64,000 nucleotides of DNA from CAVTHW01 sp963734625 (GTDB taxonomy: Bacteria > Acidobacteriota > Terriglobia > Bryobacterales > Bryobacteraceae). Positions 31,131-40,246 of the stretch are shown in pieces. Positions within the stretch are counted from its first letter, which is position 1. Each line of letters begins with the position of its first letter. The translations under genes were made by a program, and so were the position numbers. Below the pieces are notes generated by a model. It had not been told where the DNA came from. It ran no database searches and saw only the letters and a list, made by a program, of their open reading frames with translations. Location of the stretch: the NCBI GenBank assembly GCA_963734625.1, contig CAVTHW010000002.1, forward strand, positions 62,001 through 126,000. Reading direction: 5' to 3'.

Positions 31131-32639
31131 GTGAAGCGATCAACCTTCGTAGCCTTGCCGCTTTTGCTCTGCAACGCTGCCTGCCAGGCGCAAACGCCGA
31201 AAGTGCGGTCCGCTGCCGTGGCGGGCTTATTCTATCCGGCCGATCCGAATGAGCTTGCCCGAACCGTGGATAGTTTCCTGGCCCAGGCCGGCGTGGCGGA
31301 AATCAAGGATGTCGTGGCTGTAATCGCCCCGCACGCCGGCTACATTTACTCCGGCAGCGTGGCCGCCTATTCTTATGCGCTGCTGAAGGGGCGCAGGATA
31401 TCGCGGGTGGTGGTGATCGCGCCGTCCCATCAGGAATCGTTCGGCTTTTCATCGATCTACGATGGCGAGGCATTCACCACGCCGCTCGGGCAAGTTCCCG
31501 TGGATCGGGCCTTCGCTGCCGGCCTGGTGAAGGCGAGCGGCCTTATCCGGTTTTCCACCCGCGGCCACTCCATCTCCAAAGACCGCCCGGAGCACTCGCT
31601 GGAAGTGCAGCTTCCGTTCTTGCAGCGAGTGCTGGGCAAGTTCACCCTGGTGCCGATCGTCATGGGCGACCAAAGCTACGAGGCGTGCCGCGCCCTCGGG
31701 TTGGCCCTGGCGAAGAGCATCCAGGGGACCGACACGCTGATCGTCGTTAGCTCGGACCTTTCGCACTATCATCCCTATGACGACGCCGTGAAGCTCGATC
31801 GCAAGACCCTGCGGGCGATCGAGGAGTGGGACTACCTCAGCCTGTCCCAGAACTTCGAAACGAACACCTGGGAAGCCTGCGGTGGCGGCCCCATCGTCGC
31901 CGCCATGATCGCCGCCGAGCGACTTGGGGCGCGGCAGGCGAGAGTGCTCAAGTACGCCAACTCCGGCGACACGACGAATGACCGCACGCGGGTGGTGGGC
32001 TATGGCGCGGTCGCCATTTACAAGGACGCGGGTAGGAGCGCCTCGGCCGCACCGGCGTTCACGCTGGGGGAGGCGGAGAAGGCCCAGTTATTGAGGATTG
32101 CCCGGCAATCCGTCGAGTCCGCCGTGAAGCTGAAGAAGCCCCTCGCGGATCCGGACTTGAAGCCGGAGGCGCTGGCGCAGGAGCGCGGAGCCTTCGTCAC
32201 GCTCAAGGAGAATGGCGAACTGCGCGGCTGCATCGGCTACGCTTCACCAATCAAACCGCTGGCGCTGACGGTGCGAGACGTGGCGGCGTCAGCCGCGGTC
32301 GAAGACACGCGCTTCAGGCCGGTTACGGTCGCCGAACTGGGCCGGCTCTCCTATGAGATCTCGGTGCTCTCACCCATGCGCCGGGTGCTCGATCTGAACA
32401 CTATCCAGGTGGGCCGGGACGGCCTGCTGGTCAAGCGGCGAGGCAGCCTCGGCATCCTGTTGCCTCAAGTCGCGCCCGAGCAGGGTTGGGACCGCATGAC
32501 GCTTGTCCGTGAGACCTGCGTGAAAGCGGGTCTCTCGCCGGAAGCCTGGAAGGACCCGGAGACGGACATCTTCTCCTTCACCGGCTTTGTGTTTGCAGAC
32601 GCGGGGGCAGCGCCGAAGCCAGGCACACCACGGAAATGA
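31131..32639 (+). CDS. Exported fusion of Memo (AmrB) and AMMECR1 (AmrA)
   Basis: 502 residues from GTG, four bases after amrS. A short signal ends in a lipobox-like LCNAAC (Cys 18), suggesting a lipoprotein. Residues about 28-300 are the Memo domain, a metal-dioxygenase-like fold (GLFYPADPNEL, APHAGYIYSG, SSDLSHYHPYDDA). Residues about 315-490 are AMMECR1 (RGAFVTLKENGELRGCIGY, the highly conserved LRGCIG core, and ISVLSPMRRV). Fusion and export are notable because the partner radical SAM protein is cytosolic. The last 62 bases overlap the convergent gene. Confidence 0.9.
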   Translation: MKRSTFVALPLLLCNAACQAQTPKVRSAAVAGLFYPADPNELARTVDSFLAQAGVAEIKDVVAVIAPHAGYIYSGSVAAYSYALLKGRRISRVVVIAPSHQESFGFSSIYDGEAFTTPLGQVPVDRAFAAGLVKASGLIRFSTRGHSISKDRPEHSLEVQLPFLQRVLGKFTLVPIVMGDQSYEACRALGLALAKSIQGTDTLIVVSSDLSHYHPYDDAVKLDRKTLRAIEEWDYLSLSQNFETNTWEACGGGPIVAAMIAAERLGARQARVLKYANSGDTTNDRTRVVGYGAVAIYKDAGRSASAAPAFTLGEAEKAQLLRIARQSVESAVKLKKPLADPDLKPEALAQERGAFVTLKENGELRGCIGYASPIKPLALTVRDVAASAAVEDTRFRPVTVAELGRLSYEISVLSPMRRVLDLNTIQVGRDGLLVKRRGSLGILLPQVAPEQGWDRMTLVRETCVKAGLSPEAWKDPETDIFSFTGFVFADAGAAPKPGTPRK

Positions 32640-34776
32640 GCAGCGCCGCGCTCCGGAATCCGAACAGCGGAACCACCCAGGCGCTGAATAGAAGCGCTCC
32701 CACGCACGAGCCCGCCAGATCCAAGGCGTAGAGCGTCCCCGGCTGGCGCCCCCCAGCGCCGGCGAAGTAAATTCTGCTGGCCAGCGGAAACTGGCAGCCG
32801 CCCAGGAAACCCGAGATCAGCGCCGCCGCCGAGAACAGAACTGGGGCAGCGCTCGTCTCGAGCAGCCAGACCGGCAGGATGGGCGCAACGGCGGCCAGCG
32901 CTTGAAGCGCGGCGAGCCGCTTGGAATCGTGGGCTCTCGCCTCGTCCTTGCGATGCAGTTCGGTCCAGCTTCCCAGCGCCATGCCCGCCATGAACATCGC
33001 TATCAGGAGGGCAAGCTGGTGATAGACGTAACCGTGGGCCGCCTGGAAGCCCAGCAGAAGCAGGACTTGAAGCCCGATCATGGCAAATCCCATCGCCGCC
33101 GCCGCGAGGCCCGCGACACCCGCCGGCCGCCGCCGCGCGAGCAGCGCCAGGACGAAAGCCGTTAACGCGGTCACGCCGAGAACGCCGCCGAAGCTCGCCT
33201 CGCCCAGCCGCTTCAACCACAAGCTGGAGCCGGGGCCGAAGCGCGTGCTCCAGAGCACGGCGTCGAAGTAGTATGCAACGGGAGAAGCGTCGCGGTTCAG
33301 CGGCGTGCCGGGCATCGGAGCAATCTTGGCCGCGAGTTCGGCCATGCGATCCGGCGCCATACGAAAGGGCAAGTAGTATTCACGAACGTAGGTCGTCTGA
33401 ATGCCCCTGCGCCGCAGCCGTTCGAGAAGGCCGTCCGCCGTGCCTGCCAGAACGCCGGCGGAGTCGGACGCAAACAGGTGCAGCGTGCCGCCCGGAATGA
33501 ATGTGACCTGGGGGAACACCGCGCCCAGCGTCTTCCGTATGGAGCGCAGCAACGCGGCCAGCTCCGGGCTGATGTAATTCTCCGAAGACGTCAGCCGGAA
33601 GGAGAATACGCCGCCGGGCCGCAGCTTCGCGGCCGCCTCGCGGAAGAATTCCAGCGTGTAGAAGCGATTGATCTGCGCCGTTTGCGGTTCCGGCAGGTTG
33701 ACGATGATGACGTCGAACGAATCCGGGGTCGTCTTAAGGAAAAGGCGGCCATCCATGCGGTGAACGCGTACGCGCGCGTCGGCCAGCGTCGCCGGCCACG
33801 CCGGCGCGAAGTGCTTTTCGGCCAGATCCAGAATTGCCGGGTCGAGTTCCACGTAGTCCGCGCGCTTGAGGCTGGGATGCTTCAACGCCTCGGCCAGGCT
33901 GCCGCTGAAGCCGCCGCCGATGAGCAGCAGGCTCTGCGGCGCGGGATGCTCGAGCAAAGCGTAGTGGACCGCCTCTTCCGCCTCTTCGGGATCGGGCGCC
34001 GTGACCAGCGGCAGCCCGTTCTCGTAAAGTGTCGCACTGCCCTCGCGGCCCGCTACCACCAGGCTCCCGTAAACGGAGTCGCGCGCGTCGATGAGTTGAA
34101 AGCCCCGCCACAGCCGGGCGAGCGACGCCGCATTCAACCTCGGAACGGCGAACGTGAGCACGAGCGGGCAGGCGGCGAGCAGCAAGCCCACCACGGCTCG
34201 ACGGGCCAGTGGTGCGCGAATCGTCAGGCTGGCCGCGGCGGCGAGATTCAAGAAGCTCAGTAGAAATGCGATCTGGAGCCCATCCAGGTAGCGGATGAGG
34301 AGGACGCTGGCCAGAATGCCGCCGCCAGCCGCACCGGCCGCCTCCAGCAGGTAGACGGTTCCAGTGGCTTTGACCGCGCTAACGGTCTTTAGTTCTCCGT
34401 ACAGCCGGCTGCCCGCCGCGAACAGCCAGCCGGAAAGGACGCAGAATGGCCCCAGCGCCACGAACGAGGCGAGCAGCACCACGCCCGGCGCCAGCATCTC
34501 GCCGGGCACCGGAGCGAGGACGCTCTTGGCGGCCCTCGCTCCCAGGATCGTCAGGGGCAGCGCCAGCGCGATCAGCGCTTCCAATGCGGCTAGCCGCGCG
34601 CCGATCCGCCCGGCGAGGCCGCTGCCCGCGGCCGTCCACAGCAGCCAGCCTGCCAGCGCGAATCCGAGCGTAGTCTCGGTCCCGCTGAACAGGACCAGCA
34701 GTTCGCGCATCAACACTACTTGCGCGGTTACGGCGGTGAAGCCGATCAGAACGAGGATGGGACGGAGTGATCGCAC
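32578..34776 (-). CDS. Membrane-embedded spermidine-synthase-like protein
   Basis: 732 residues. An N-terminal block of about seven helices (residues 1-210) precedes a Rossmann methyltransferase/spermidine-synthase-like domain (LLLIGGGFSGSLAEALKHPSL, then YVELDPAILDLAEKHF, then FDVIIVNLPEP, about residues 295-400). A second membrane block of about seven helices ends the protein. The aminopropyl-transfer aspartate typical of SpeE is replaced (NLPEP), so polyamine synthesis is doubtful. It converges on the Memo fusion and diverges from DUF362 with only 22 bases between starts. Confidence 0.85.
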   Translation of the reverse strand: MRSLRPILVLIGFTAVTAQVVLMRELLVLFSGTETTLGFALAGWLLWTAAGSGLAGRIGARLAALEALIALALPLTILGARAAKSVLAPVPGEMLAPGVVLLASFVALGPFCVLSGWLFAAGSRLYGELKTVSAVKATGTVYLLEAAGAAGGGILASVLLIRYLDGLQIAFLLSFLNLAAAASLTIRAPLARRAVVGLLLAACPLVLTFAVPRLNAASLARLWRGFQLIDARDSVYGSLVVAGREGSATLYENGLPLVTAPDPEEAEEAVHYALLEHPAPQSLLLIGGGFSGSLAEALKHPSLKRADYVELDPAILDLAEKHFAPAWPATLADARVRVHRMDGRLFLKTTPDSFDVIIVNLPEPQTAQINRFYTLEFFREAAAKLRPGGVFSFRLTSSENYISPELAALLRSIRKTLGAVFPQVTFIPGGTLHLFASDSAGVLAGTADGLLERLRRRGIQTTYVREYYLPFRMAPDRMAELAAKIAPMPGTPLNRDASPVAYYFDAVLWSTRFGPGSSLWLKRLGEASFGGVLGVTALTAFVLALLARRRPAGVAGLAAAAMGFAMIGLQVLLLLGFQAAHGYVYHQLALLIAMFMAGMALGSWTELHRKDEARAHDSKRLAALQALAAVAPILPVWLLETSAAPVLFSAAALISGFLGGCQFPLASRIYFAGAGGRQPGTLYALDLAGSCVGALLFSAWVVPLFGFRSAALLISVVCLASALPPRLQTQSR

Positions 34777-34798
34777 AGCGAGTTGCTAAACTGTGATT

Positions 34799-35782
34799 AT
34801 GACTCCCCAGAAGGACCTGCCGGGGCGGCGGGATGCGATGTTACAGTTGTTACGCCTGGGCGGAGTGGGCGCCGGCGCGGCGGGGCTGGCCTACTATCTG
34901 AACACTCGGAGCCATTACCCGGAAGAGCCGGCGGTCGCCGGGGTGAAGACCTCTTTCACGGTTGCGACCGACCCGAGCCTCCCCGAGATGGCCGTCATCC
35001 AGGGCGAGGACCCGCGGCAGCTTTTGCGCCGCGCATTGCAGGAACTAGGGGGCATCAAGCGGTTCATCTCGCGCGGCGACGTGGTGGTCGTCAAGCCCAA
35101 CATGGCCTGGGACCGGACGCCGGAGCAGGCCGCCAACACCAATCCGGCGGTCGTCGAGGAGATGGTTCAGCAGTGCCTGAACGCCGGGGCGAAGTCCGTC
35201 ATCGTCACCGACGTGAGCATCAACGAGCCGCACCGCTGCTACCAGCGCAGCGGCATCGCCGAGGCGGCGCGACGGGCGGGGGCGGAGGTCGTCCTTCCCG
35301 AGGAGAGGAAGTTCCGCCAGGTGGATTTGCGCGGCGACGTGCTGCGCGCGTGGCCGGTCTTCGAGTCGTTTCTCAATGCCGACAAGATGATCAACATGCC
35401 CGCCGCCAAGCACCACAGCCTGACGGGGGTTTCGCTGGGCTTGAAGAACTGGTACGGGATTCTGGGCGGCCAGCGCCAGCAATTGCATCAGCGCATCCAT
35501 GAAAGCCTAGCCGACCTGGGCGATTTCATGCGGCCCACGCTGACGGTTATCGACGCTTACCGCGTGCTGCTGCGCAACGGGCCGGGCGGCGGCAACCTCG
35601 AAGACGTCGCCTTAAAGAAGACCCTGCTGGCGGGCACCAACGCCGTGGCCCTGGACGCCTACGCGGCCAAAGCGTACTGGGATCTGGGATTGGACAAGCT
35701 CCTGTACCTGCAACTCGCCAGCCGCCGCGGCCTGGGCACCCCCGACTTCGAGAAACTGCTCACCAAAGTGGCAACGGTTTAG
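34799..35782 (+). CDS. DUF362 protein, second copy
   Basis: About 327 residues. The start GRRDAMLQLLRLGGVGAGAAG resembles a twin-arginine signal or anchor. DUF362 landmarks follow: VVVKPNMAWDRTPEQAANT, MINMPAAKHHSLTGVSLGLKNWYG and TNAVALDAYAAKAYW. Only distantly similar to the copy at 29178. An ATG at 34799 was preferred over GTG 34793. The two DUF362 genes bracket the AmrS/Memo genes, hinting at a shared process that is not known. The end overlaps a convergent small gene by four bases. Confidence 0.86.
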   Translation: MTPQKDLPGRRDAMLQLLRLGGVGAGAAGLAYYLNTRSHYPEEPAVAGVKTSFTVATDPSLPEMAVIQGEDPRQLLRRALQELGGIKRFISRGDVVVVKPNMAWDRTPEQAANTNPAVVEEMVQQCLNAGAKSVIVTDVSINEPHRCYQRSGIAEAARRAGAEVVLPEERKFRQVDLRGDVLRAWPVFESFLNADKMINMPAAKHHSLTGVSLGLKNWYGILGGQRQQLHQRIHESLADLGDFMRPTLTVIDAYRVLLRNGPGGGNLEDVALKKTLLAGTNAVALDAYAAKAYWDLGLDKLLYLQLASRRGLGTPDFEKLLTKVATV

Positions 35783-36054
35783 CCATCTTCAGCGCTGGCG
35801 GATTCCGCCTGCGCCTCCAGTTCCTGTCGCGAAACCCGTGAGTCCAGAATCTCCTTGGCCTGTTCGGCGAAGGCGGCAGGCACCACCAGGCGCAATCCAC
35901 CCATAGCGTTGGTCCAATCCCAATGCATTCGAAGCATGTTCTCGTCCCGCAAGAAGCACGGCACCGACTCGGAGCGCAAGAGCCCCTCCGCCAGTTTGGC
36001 CTCATCCGCCCAGAGGAAGGTCGCTACCGTGACCAGGTCTGGCTCTTCATCCAT
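35779..36054 (-). CDS. DUF2007 small protein
   Basis: 91 residues from an internal ATG (MDEEPDLVTVATF); upstream codons look non-coding. The family pattern is visible: V.VATFLW.DEAKLAEGLL..E.VPCFLRDENML, then GGLRLVVPAAFAEQAKEIL. This is the DUF2007 'putative signal-transducing protein' fold. Function unknown. It lies 46 bases beyond the stop of the toxin remnant on the same strand. Confidence 0.8.
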   Translation of the reverse strand: MDEEPDLVTVATFLWADEAKLAEGLLRSESVPCFLRDENMLRMHWDWTNAMGGLRLVVPAAFAEQAKEILDSRVSRQELEAQAESASAEDG

Positions 36055-36100
36055 GTCGTGTGCGGCACCCCACCCTTCGGGGCCTTGCGGGCCGGGGCGA

Positions 36101-36319
36101 CTACAGAAACTCGACCTTGCCAGCCATTTCCTCTGGCGAGACAAGGTCGCAGATCAAAACCAACTTCCGGAGCATCGCCCCCATGGGCGTCGATCCTTGG
36201 TGGCAATAGACGATTCCGGCGTGGGGCGCTCCTTGGGCATGAATCCGTAGAAAGTCCGCATCCTGCGTTACGAGAACACGCCCGGCGGATGCGGCGAATG
36301 GAAGCGAATCGGCACCGTT
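36101..36319 (-). pseudogene. DUF5615 PIN-like toxin, 5'-truncated
   Basis: 73 codons match the C-terminal two thirds of DUF5615 PIN-like proteins: AASAGRVLVTQDADFLRIHA, GIVYCHQGSTPMG and a conserved end MAGKVEFL. The N-terminal third, which carries the first acidic residues of the presumed nuclease site, is absent, and no start codon precedes the homologous part. The frame begins inside the stop of the DUF433 gene, as expected for an overlapping toxin-antitoxin pair that lost about 45 codons. The toxin should be inactive. Confidence 0.72.
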
Positions 36320-36642
36320 CAGGCAGGTCTCTGTAACCGCTCCAGGCGCAGTTTCGCCTCGACCTGCGACGGATGGCTGCCGCGCGCCTCATCCGCAACC
36401 GCCTTCTCCGCTCGAATCTCTTCCTGGATCTCGTCGACGTGATCAAAGTAGTAAGCGAGCGCGGCGTGAACGTCGGCAAGAGTGATGGAAGGAGCCTGTG
36501 AGACGATCTCGTTGGGCGTCATGCCCAGGTGCTCCGACCACACCACGATGTCGAGCACACGAACCCGATGGCCCGCGATGCAGGTCTTGCCACCGCACAC
36601 GCCGGGTGTCTTCGTGATCCTTTCCGCAGCCGGCCCACTCAC
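36319..36642 (-). CDS. DUF433 antitoxin-like protein
   Basis: 107 residues from GTG. The DUF433 helix-turn-helix is clear: GVCGGKTCIAGHRVRV, WSEHLGMTPNEIVSQAP, ITLADVHAALAYYFDH. Such proteins are usually antitoxins of DUF5615 PIN-like toxins, and a truncated partner follows directly. The C-terminal helix (EIQEEIRAEKAVADEAR) would wrap the toxin. It may now be an orphan. Confidence 0.85.
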   Translation of the reverse strand: MSGPAAERITKTPGVCGGKTCIAGHRVRVLDIVVWSEHLGMTPNEIVSQAPSITLADVHAALAYYFDHVDEIQEEIRAEKAVADEARGSHPSQVEAKLRLERLQRPA

Positions 36643-36664
36643 ACGTTGAGTATAGCGCCCGCCG

Positions 36665-37231
36665 CTAGAACCCCACCTTCGGGGCCTTGCGGGCCGCGTC
36701 GTCGGTGCGGAAGTAGGCGTCGTTGCGCTGGAAGCCGAACATCGACGCGAAGACGTTGTTGGGGAACAGGCCGATATCCCTGTTGTAGAACTGTACGCCC
36801 TCGTTATACTTGCGCCGCTCCACCGCGATTCGGTTCTCCGTCCCGGCCAGCTCATCCTGAAGCCTGAGGAAATTCTCGTTCGACTTGAGGTTGGGATAGT
36901 TCTCCACCACCAGCAACAGGCGCCCGATCGCGCTGTCCAGCCGGCCGTTGGCGTCGATCTTCTCCTGCGGCGTTCGGGCGTTGAGCAGAGCCGAGCGGGC
37001 GTTGGCCACCGTCTCCATAATTTCCTTCTCCTGCTTGGCGAAGCCCTTCACGGTCTCCACCAGGTTCGGAATCAGGTCCGCCCGCCGCTGCAGGGCGACG
37101 TCCACTTGCGCCCATTGCCCGGTTATGCCCTCCCTTTGGGCATACAGGTTGTTGTAAGTGTTCTTCGCTTGAAAGCCCACCATCAGGCCCAGCACCAGCA
37201 GCACGCCGAGAATAATCAGAAGAATCTTCAT
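36665..37231 (-). CDS. LemA family protein
   Basis: 188 residues. One N-terminal membrane helix (ILLIILGVLLVLGLMVG), then the coiled-coil LemA body with the conserved YNNLYAQREGITGQWAQVDV and RRADLIPNLVETVKGFA, ending YF.TDDAARKAPKVGF. The bulk lies outside or in the periplasm. Function unknown, but LemA genes commonly pair with TPM-domain genes, as here. The C-terminal codons contain one copy of a 25-base direct repeat (36671-36695). Confidence 0.92.
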   Translation of the reverse strand: MKILLIILGVLLVLGLMVGFQAKNTYNNLYAQREGITGQWAQVDVALQRRADLIPNLVETVKGFAKQEKEIMETVANARSALLNARTPQEKIDANGRLDSAIGRLLLVVENYPNLKSNENFLRLQDELAGTENRIAVERRKYNEGVQFYNRDIGLFPNNVFASMFGFQRNDAYFRTDDAARKAPKVGF

Positions 37232-37238
37232 ATCCGCC

Positions 37239-37961
37239 TCATTTCTCCAAATGGTCGACCGCTTGGATAACTACCCCTATTTCTTTCATGTAGCTTTCAA
37301 ACAAAGCTCCGGGCTCGATCTCCCGGGCCTTGATCTTGCGCTCCCGCAGATCGAGCAGAGTCTGAAATGGCCCCGGTTCGAGGCCGAACTTCTCCACGGC
37401 TTGGCTGACCACCGCTCTCTTCTCAAACTGGGCCTCCACGCCGCAGAGCAGCAGGGCGTGGCGAAACAGCACGCAGAAGGTCGAAATGGACTCGGCCATA
37501 AGCTGCAAGAGTAGATCCCTCTCCCCCAGCACCCCGGCCGCCTTCTGTCTCAGCCGGAGCAGTTTGGCCCGCAGTTCGTGCTCCACCTGGGCCCGGTGAA
37601 AAACCCGGCTCACCTCCAGGTCCTTGACCACGTCCTCCCCGTGGAGCACCCTGTGGCGTTCCCGGATGTCGTGAAACTCGATGGGGAAGCAATCCGTGGA
37701 GTCCTGAACTTCTTCCAAGCCCAGCAATAGCGGCGCCGGGTTCCCCTTGTCGCGCCACCAGCGGAAAACCGAGGCGGACTCGCCGAGTTCCCGCGCCGTC
37801 ACTTCCCGCAGCACGCAGAGCACATTGAGATCCGAGAAGCTGCCCTGGTGGTCACCGACGGCCGCGGACCCATAAAGCACAACCGACACCAGCCGCTCCT
37901 CATATGCCTTACGCAGCCGGTCCACCAATTCGTTCAAATCCGTTTCCACGCTCATAGCCAC
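37239..37961 (-). CDS. Nucleotidyltransferase-domain protein
   Basis: 240 residues. The N-terminal nucleotidyltransferase motif is LYGSAAVGDHQGSFSDLNVL (GSxxxG...SDLN); the second aspartate of the classical DxD pair is replaced by N, so catalysis may be weak. The rest is helical, like the C-terminal domain of aminoglycoside nucleotidyltransferase relatives. Substrate unknown. It lies between the TPM and LemA genes with one to eight bases of spacing, so it belongs to that operon. Confidence 0.75.
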   Translation of the reverse strand: MAMSVETDLNELVDRLRKAYEERLVSVVLYGSAAVGDHQGSFSDLNVLCVLREVTARELGESASVFRWWRDKGNPAPLLLGLEEVQDSTDCFPIEFHDIRERHRVLHGEDVVKDLEVSRVFHRAQVEHELRAKLLRLRQKAAGVLGERDLLLQLMAESISTFCVLFRHALLLCGVEAQFEKRAVVSQAVEKFGLEPGPFQTLLDLRERKIKAREIEPGALFESYMKEIGVVIQAVDHLEK

Positions 37962-38765
37962 TCACCAACTCCCCGAGGCGCCGCCGCCTCCGGAACTGCC
38001 GCCGCCGAAGCCGCCAAAACCGCCGCCGGAATCGAAGCCTCCGAATCCCCCGCCGCCCCTGCCTCCGCCTCCGCCAAACCCGCGCCCCAGCAGGTTGCCG
38101 AGTAGCATCCCCGTGAGAAGGTCCATTCCGGAGCTTCTTCTGCCTCCGCCCGGGCCCCGGCCACCGCCCATGCCCGCCAGGAGCCAGAACAGAAGAAACG
38201 CCCCGAACAGAATCAAAGGTCCGGGAAAAGACGAAGGTCTGGAACGCCGAACGGGGCGCGGCAGTTCGGTGTCGATCTGGACTCCCTTCGCCGTGGCGAT
38301 CCGCGAGCCAATCGTCTGGACGGCTTCGCTCAGCGCTTCGCCGTATCGCCCTTCCTTCAGGGCCGGGGACATGGCGCGGAGGATGCTGCCCGCGTAACCA
38401 TCGGGAATCACCGGCTCCAGGCCGTAACCCACCTCCAGACGCATTCGCCGGTCTCGGGTCGCAAGCAGGAGCAGGAGGCCCTCGTCGGTCCCCTTCTTCC
38501 CCACGCCCCACTTGCTGAAGAGGGCGTTGGCGACGTCTTCGATCGGCTCGCCGGACAGCGTGTCGATGGTCACAATGGCGATCTGGACGCCGGTCTTGGC
38601 TTGGACCGCCGTGCAATACCGCTCGATTTCCGTCCGCGAGGCCGGGTCGACCACTCCCGCGAAATCGTTGACGAAGCCTTCGGGCTTCAGGGAAGCGAAG
38701 TCAGCTCCCCAGGCGGCTGCCGCCAGGCACACCAGAACGCACAAAGCTGACGTGATTCTTCGCAT
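37962..38765 (-). CDS. TPM-domain (YgcG-like) membrane protein
   Basis: 267 residues. A signal peptide (LCVLVCLAAAAWGA) is followed by a TPM/DUF477 domain (FVNDFAGVVD, VQIAIVTIDTLSGEPIEDVANALF, LLLLATRDRRMRLEVGYGLEPVIPD). One membrane helix near residue 192 (LFGAFLLFWLLAG) and a long glycine-rich tail (GGGGRGGGGFGGFDSGGG and similar) complete it. TPM and LemA proteins co-occur widely in envelope maintenance contexts; the exact role is unknown. Confidence 0.9.
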   Translation of the reverse strand: MRRITSALCVLVCLAAAAWGADFASLKPEGFVNDFAGVVDPASRTEIERYCTAVQAKTGVQIAIVTIDTLSGEPIEDVANALFSKWGVGKKGTDEGLLLLLATRDRRMRLEVGYGLEPVIPDGYAGSILRAMSPALKEGRYGEALSEAVQTIGSRIATAKGVQIDTELPRPVRRSRPSSFPGPLILFGAFLLFWLLAGMGGGRGPGGGRRSSGMDLLTGMLLGNLLGRGFGGGGGRGGGGFGGFDSGGGFGGFGGGSSGGGGASGSW

Positions 38766-38805
38766 CTTCCGGAACTCTATCAGTGTACCTTGAGATACGA
38801 GCGGA

Positions 38806-40091
38806 TCAGCAAACTAGTTCGTCGCGGGAAACCCTGATGCCGTCGAGATTGCCCACGACGGACAGGGCGACGTGCTTGGGATCGAAAAAGTCCTGGGCGG
38901 CCTGCTGCACCTCGTCCGCCGTGACCCGCTCGACGCCCTCGGCCATTTCGTCCAAGCTGAAGAACCTGCAGAAGTACAGATACTGACGGGCGATGTTGGC
39001 CATGCGGCTGCCCGTCGATTCCAGGCCCAGCAGCAAAGAACCCTTCAGATTGTCCTTGGCGCGGCGCAGTTCCTCCTCCGGGACGCGCTCCTGTTTGACC
39101 CGGCGGAACTCCTCCAGAATCAGTCGGACCACCTCGTTGACCGATTCGCGGGAAGTGCCGGCATAGACCGACATGCAGCCCGTGTCCCGGTACGCGCTCA
39201 CTTCGGAGAATACGGCATACGCCAGGCCGCGCTTCTCCCGAATGTTTTGGAACAAGCGTGAGCTCATCCCTCCCCCAGCAGGGTGTTCAACACCGACATG
39301 GCATATCGCTTCTCGTCGGGAATGGGGTAGCTCGGAACGCCCATGCAGAGATGCACTTGCTCAAGGGACTTCTTGTGCCGCAGGCTGAGGCGCGCGTGCG
39401 TCGAGGGCGGAGGACTCAACGGCACGGACCCGTTCGGGGGCAGGCTCTCGAATCTCTCTTTGAACACCTCAAGCAGCCGGGCATGGGTCAGGTTGCCGGC
39501 CGCGGTGACAATGATATTGGACGGAACGTAGTACTTGCGGTAGTAAGCGTCGAGCCTCTCTCGCGAAAACCGCTTGACGGTGTCCCGGCTGCCCAGAATG
39601 GGTTTGCCCAGCGGGTGGTCCTTCCAAAAAGTCCCGGAAAAAAGCTCATGGACCACGTATTCCGGGTTGTCCGCCTCCATCTTCAGCTCTTCCAGAACGA
39701 CGCCCTTCTCCTTCTCAATGTCTTCCTCGTGAAAAAGCGGATGCAAGACCAGGTCGGAGAGGATGTCGGAGACGATCGGCAGGTGCTCGTCCACCACCTT
39801 GGCGTTGAAACTGACCATTTCCTTGGCGGTGAAGGCGTCCAGGTTGCCCCCGATGGAGTCGACCGCGCGGGCGATGTCCTCGGCCGATCGGTTGGCCGTG
39901 CCCTTGAACACCATGTGCTCGATGAAGTGCGATATCCCGTTTTCCTCGGGCATCTCGTGGCGGGATCCAGTTCCCATCCAGACCCCGACGGCCACGGAGC
40001 GGACGTGGGGCATGGTTTCGGTTATCAGGATGATACCGTTCGCCAATGAAGATACCTCGACATCCCGAGGTACAGGCGGTGTGACGGCCAT
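38806..40091 (-). pseudogene. M16 zinc peptidase, one frameshift
   Basis: Mitochondrial-processing-peptidase-like M16 enzyme. The first part has the inverted zinc motif H55-x-x-E58-H59 (HFIEHMVFKGT) and the distal glutamate region (EKEKGVVLEELKM). The expected continuation 'LLGGGMSSRLFQNIREKRGLAYAV' is split: the first frame ends LLGEG-stop and the rest reads on from ATG 39267. One G missing from the GGGGG run near 39272 explains it. Repaired length about 428 residues. The gene is otherwise well conserved, so a base-calling error is as likely as real inactivation. Confidence 0.85.
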
Positions 40092-40246
40092 AATCAGTTG
40101 AGGGAAAAGCCCTTAACTCTATTATCTCACCTCGCCCCGGCCCGCGCTGAGCCTCAACGTGGCGCCCGCGCCTGGCCCGCGGACCGGCAGTACAATGGGG
40201 CAGCCGCCGGACCTTGGTACCATGACGTGGAAGGTGCCGGAGTTTG

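Noticed and set aside
37980..38120. GGC/CCG-rich repeats resembling a CRISPR or satellite array
   Set aside because: They encode the glycine-rich tail of the TPM protein; no spacer-repeat regularity.
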